Source of the DNA: Daphnia pulex | Taxonomy: Eukaryota; Arthropoda; Branchiopoda; Diplostraca; Daphniidae | DNA: 64,000 nucleotides | NCBI RefSeq assembly: GCF_021134715.1 | Contig: NC_060019.1 | Span: 13,096,001 to 13,160,000 of the forward strand | Direction: 5' to 3' | Shown: one piece after another, positions 59,748 through 64,000 of the stretch | Position numbering within the stretch: position 1 is the stretch's first letter | Layout: each line of letters starts with the position of its first letter | Made by a program: the position numbers and the translations under genes | The notes under the pieces: generated by a model | What the model was told of the DNA's origin: nothing | The model's database searches: none | The model's input: only the letters and a program-made list of their open reading frames with translations

Positions 59748-61852
59748 CTTCGTAGAAATTTCAAGATTTCAAACAAATAAAAATGCACCGTTTAAGTTAT
59801 ACAAGTAGCTAAAGAACTGAATTGCTTTAAGTTACATGGCAGATACAGTCATACAGAACTGCAGCCCGATTACCAGTGCGGTGAAAACATTTTCGGTACC
59901 CTATGTATGTAATAGTTTTATTGCAAAGCAGGAATGTTTTTTACGATCTATAATATCACTAGAATTCAAAAAATCAATGTTGTGTCTCACGAAACTAAAT
60001 TGCGTTTTTTGCTTGTTGGGACTTGAAGTGTCAGAGGTGTCCAATAGATGACATAGGTGTTCTTGTTTATCATGTGATGGTGGATGGTTGTGTGGTTGTC
60101 AAAAGTTTTCCTATATTTTTCAATTTTTACATGACAATTTCCTATGAATTCATAAGTAAATTCAAGTTTATTTCTGTGCAACGTGTTTGTATGTGATTTA
60201 TTCCCTATGTGTGTTTGATTACCTTTCATATTTCTTGTTATAACGTGTAGGCTCTGCGTGTAGGAAGGAACGCGAAAGGCAACTAGCCAAGTACAAGTAG
60301 CCTACCATCAATTCTTTCATAAAAAATGGTCGTTCTACTGAATGCTTCATCCTATTAGTACAGGTAAAAACTCATAACAACTTTGTCACAATTGTGTGAA
60401 TATAGTGTATACCTCTTTACATTTATTGTAAATATTCATCGTAATTATCTGGAGTTTCTATTGATGTTGGTAGGTCACTAACCCCAGCGTGGACACACAT
60501 TGTTTTTTCCAACATGTTTCTACAAATAAAGACAAGTATTATTCTTTCTTTGTTCAATTTTTGAACTCTTTATTTAATGTCATAAAAATTATGTTTTATT
60601 TCTTAGAGAAAGCTATGGGAACATAATCGGATACCCACATAATCAAGGCCATGGGTAATAATCATCAGGTTTATTGCAGCAACTCGAAGAATTCACATGA
60701 AAAGATGCAGGGCACATACCAACATGTGTTGTATTTTTCTGAATGTTTTACTCAAGCAGTAGAAGCAATTAACTTTAGTTTATTGCATTAATGTTGGAAT
60801 GTTTATTGAAATATTTCCTTTAGATTCAACATTACTAACTGTTTGATGCCAAAGTTAGTTGGAACTCTAACTCAAACACTGGTTCTTTTCCAGTTTCCTC
60901 ACAAAATTGTAAGTTGTATTATTTGTCTTGACCCTCCATACTTGCTGTTAGTATTATAGATTGTTAATGTTAAATTAGTTAAAGAGAACGATCCGAAATT
61001 GCTAACTAAAGAATTTGTGTGTTGTGTCATAGGGAAAGCTGCTGGAGTAATCTATCTAGTGTCCATCCCCATTTGATTCATTTCGTGCCAGCCGGTTGAA
61101 AGGCGTGACGAATTCAAATTTAGCTGCTGCGTCTGCAAGCAAGCAATCCAATTGGCTGTCGCTAGGTGGCGCGACTGTCTTCAGGGGACCAAATTCGGCC
61201 ATTTTGTTCCTTGACGCAGCCGAAGTGGGATGCCGGTCGTGACGTTTCGCATGACGAAAATGCAAAGGTATTTTTTGTTCATTTCTTAGGGTTATAAATA
61301 TTTAATGTTCAATTTCGATGTGTAAATTTACAGATGATTTCAATGCCACTTTGTCAAATCATCTAACTCGGACTTGAGTGCCTGTTCATTTTGCCGAAAT
61401 GTCGTGCCTCGTGTGTCTTGCTGCCAGTACCCAGTCGTACGTCTCGTCCCATGCAAAAGCAAAAGTAATTATGTTTATCTAATTTCCTACTAAAGTACTT
61501 TGTTAATATGACTAGAGATCAATTTGCAATATGAAGACCTTGCCAATTCTAACTTCCTTGGTGAAATTTGAGATATCGCAGAGATCTGTTGGACTGCTTA
61601 TTTTGTCTTACTCCTTGTATTCTTTTGCCATGAAGAGTCCAGTGTAACTGTGGACACACTTTCTTTCCCTGATGGTAATATTTTTATTTTCTTTGATAGG
61701 TCTGCTGTTGGTTTACTTGTTGCAGCGAGATGGTGAAAGGTGTGGTGACGTCTAATTTAACCATTGTATGCAGCGTGTTGTTGCAGTGTTATCCAGAAGT
61801 AGCTGCTCAGTGTGGCAGTATCCTGAAGCCTGAAGTTGCCAGTGATATCCGG

Positions 61853-62040
61853 GTTGCTGACTTGGAAATTTTTCTGTTTTCATTTGTGTCTTTTGCTCTG
61901 CCAATGGTATCCTGAGTTGCAGACTTTAAATCTTTCTATCTGTTCTCATTTGTTCGTGTTTTTTTTTTTGCTCTACCACTGATTTCCTATGTTGCTGTTT
62001 TGAAATCGTTTCATCTGTCTTCTTTGGCGTTTTTACTTGT
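61853..62040. repeat. Diverged tandem repeat, two and a half units
   Basis: Units begin GTTGC at 61853, 61916 and 61991, with shared blocks: GTTGCTGACTT or GTTGCAGACTT, then AAATyTTTCT..TCTGTT, TCATTTGT and TTTTGCTCTrCCA. Unit lengths are about 63 and 75 bp; the third is partial. Confidence 0.5.
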
Positions 62041-62179
62041 GCACATGTGCAGTATACGATTGAGGCAACCTGTCCTATGACAGGTTTGACTAAGTCGACA
62101 ACTGCTAGATTAAATTCCGGCTTTCTGCACCAACAAAATAATAACGGCACATGTTATTATCGCGGTTGGGAAAGTCACA

Positions 62180-62255
62180 GGCCCCCCCCTCCCTGGGGGC
62201 CATAAAATATATATGTCATTGTGTTTATAAAAAATAAAAAGATAAAATATATATG
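62180..62255. repeat. GC hairpin followed by a 14-nt direct repeat
   Basis: GGCCCCC (62180-62186) and GGGGGCC (62195-62201) form a short hairpin in an AT-rich setting. Just after, ATAAAATATATATG occurs at 62202-62215 and again at 62242-62255. Confidence 0.4.
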
Positions 62256-64000
62256 AAATGATTTTTATTTTCTAAACAAAAAAAAACAAGGGATAAATGA
62301 ACATCGCCAATTTTTATCGAAAAAGACTTAGTAAAATAAATAATATGGTGGTTGTTTTTATAAAGCGGAAAAAATTAATAAAAATTTGGACAGGTAGTTT
62401 GATTATTCGTAAAGTGCAGTTTGTAAATTTTTATAATTAAAAAGGAAAAAAGAACAACATAGTTTGATTTCATATTTTATTATTTGCGAAGTAATAATAT
62501 TGTACATACACATGTAACAATTTGAACGTTATAAAGGATGAAGAGTTGATATCAAATTATAAGGGAGAATTACTTCGTGGTCAAACTAACTTTTTCTTTC
62601 TCCAAAAATACATCAGAACTTCTCATTGCTATTTCCCTTTTGACAAGCGAATAACCAACGGCGGACATGCTGTTTACTCAGGGAAAAGGGACAACAGATA
62701 TGCATTTGTAAATTGTCAAAGTCTAATTGTTTTTTTCAGTCTTGAATTTCAGCAACCTGTTTTCGGCTTGACCAATAGATCAACTCTGGAACGGCGGCGT
62801 ACCATTGAACTGAAACGAGAACAGATTAGTTGCAAGTCAATAATTAAAAAAAAAACTGTTCATCCAGTATTACCTTAATGCGAGTACAGGTAGCAAGAGA
62901 AAACACCAACAAAATGCCAGACAGCCTTCAGGAAACACCCAACTATTTTGCACAACAGCTCAACACTGCATGGACACCAACTTTGTAAATTGAAATCTGA
63001 TGTAGAACCTCCAAGTCTGCAGAAGATCCATTTCACCACATTTCCAAATAAGAAAATGACTGCCACACCACTGCACACCAGACATCACCACCATTAACAG
63101 CTCCAACACCAGACTCGCCAAGAATTCCTCCAAAACAAAAGACGTTAATAAACCAAGATTATTTTCAAACAAAAACTAAGAAGAAATTGGCTTGGGTAAG
63201 AAAAAATAATTGTTAAAAAATTACAACTTTTCACAAGCTGATGAAAATCATTTCACAAAGGATCTTATTCTAAGCAGTTTGTAGTTTTCAAATGTTTTCT
63301 AATAGTTCTAAATCAAGAATTCTAAACCCAACTCAAGTAAATTCTTAGCAAAGAACACATACATGGACTAAAATTTAAGCAAGTTGTCTTATTAATACAA
63401 GTAAATGTTACCATTTCAGATTTCCTTCCTTTTCTTCACATTTTCATCTCGCAACATGATAGAAGACTCGAGCAAAAGGCATGATCACAGAGGCATCTTG
63501 TTGACTTGGCACTGAATATTGAGAACAATTGCCACCAACCTGTCACAAAATAAATTAGATTAATAAAATGGACTTAATTTATGATTAACTGTAGTGTATG
63601 TCTTCCTAAGCTCAATTCAAGTTCATCTCTCAATTGAAACAATTTACAAAACTATCACAGAAAAAATTGGCAAATGATTTGTAAGTTAGGATTACTTATG
63701 TATGATAAATTGTAATAAAAAAATCTCATCAGAAATTAAATCACAGAATTTTAATGTGGAAACAAAATTTTATAATTATTAAGTTAATCAAAATTATTAC
63801 TTGACTGTTCTAAAGTACTTTCACATGCGACGAAACGTGCAACATGCAGCAAGAGACGACATTTTAGGCAACAAGTGTACAACAGCCATGGCCACAGCCC
63901 ACATGGAATTGGCAAGTATAAATTTAAGGCCATGTAACTCGTAAATTAACCAAAAAAAATTAACATTAAGAATGAAAGCAGGAATTACCTTTGTTTGTGA

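Larger units (their letters stand above)
59748..64000. other. AT-rich region without a supported gene
   Basis: Short frames at 59836-60051, 61056-61265 (minus), 61730-61915 and 62522-62878 have no family resemblance and no coherent splice partners. A non-coding RNA or 5' UTR exons of a gene beyond the window cannot be excluded. Confidence 0.4.

Noticed and set aside
61056-61265. 69-codon minus-strand frame
   Set aside because: No known domain, no splice partners, and isolated in AT-rich sequence.
1-64000. CRISPR arrays, tRNA or rRNA genes, bacterial operons
   Set aside because: No regularly spaced repeats, and no tRNA B-box with matching arms was seen on reading. Intron-rich genes show the sequence is eukaryotic nuclear DNA.

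Overview
This window looks like arthropod nuclear DNA, most probably from a branchiopod crustacean close to Daphnia. That is an inference from the protein families, the many 55-90 bp GT-AG introns, and short intergenic gaps next to one very large developmental-type gene; no marker names the species. I reconstructed exons by eye from splice sites, phase and protein continuity. All coding exons of every gene below join in frame, with one instructive exception in ECI1.

Layout. 1-2.9 kb: no gene seen. 2.9-30.4 kb: a dense block of nine housekeeping or signalling genes. These are a mitochondrial enoyl-CoA delta-isomerase (ECI1, +); the 2-oxoglutarate dehydrogenase subunit KGD4/MRPS36 (-); a large gamma-tubulin complex protein of the GCP6/GCP5 type (+); an IkB/Cactus inhibitor of NF-kB/Dorsal (+); the rRNA-processing nuclease FCF1/UTP24 (-); cytosolic tryptophanyl-tRNA synthetase (+); a kinesin-6 (KIF20-type) motor (+); RPA3, the small subunit of replication protein A (-); and mitochondrial succinyl-CoA:3-ketoacid CoA transferase (OXCT1, +). 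Three divergent pairs (KGD4/GCP6, FCF1/WARS1, RPA3/OXCT1) share gaps of about 270-320 bp, which suggests bidirectional promoters.

31-58 kb: one large gene, a Limpet-type PET plus six-LIM protein. It has huge introns and at least three well supported alternative first coding exons (31.7, 36.4 and 56.5 kb). A further open exon at 43.4-44.5 kb has a phase-compatible donor. A 73-codon ORF sits in the intron between LIM1 and LIM2 and ends in a perfect 15-bp RNA hairpin. The alternative starts would give proteins of about 622, 714, 886 (tentative) and 244 residues, the last carrying only the final LIM domains. 58-64 kb: AT-rich sequence with no convincing gene, a foldback (MITE-like) element with four ETS-type motifs, and diverged tandem repeats.

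Most notable observations: a cluster of four perfect NF-kB consensus sites inside the 1.9-kb intron of the IkB gene, which would make a built-in feedback enhancer; a predicted one-nucleotide exon needed to keep ECI1 in frame; and the alternative-promoter and RNA-structure features of the Limpet locus.
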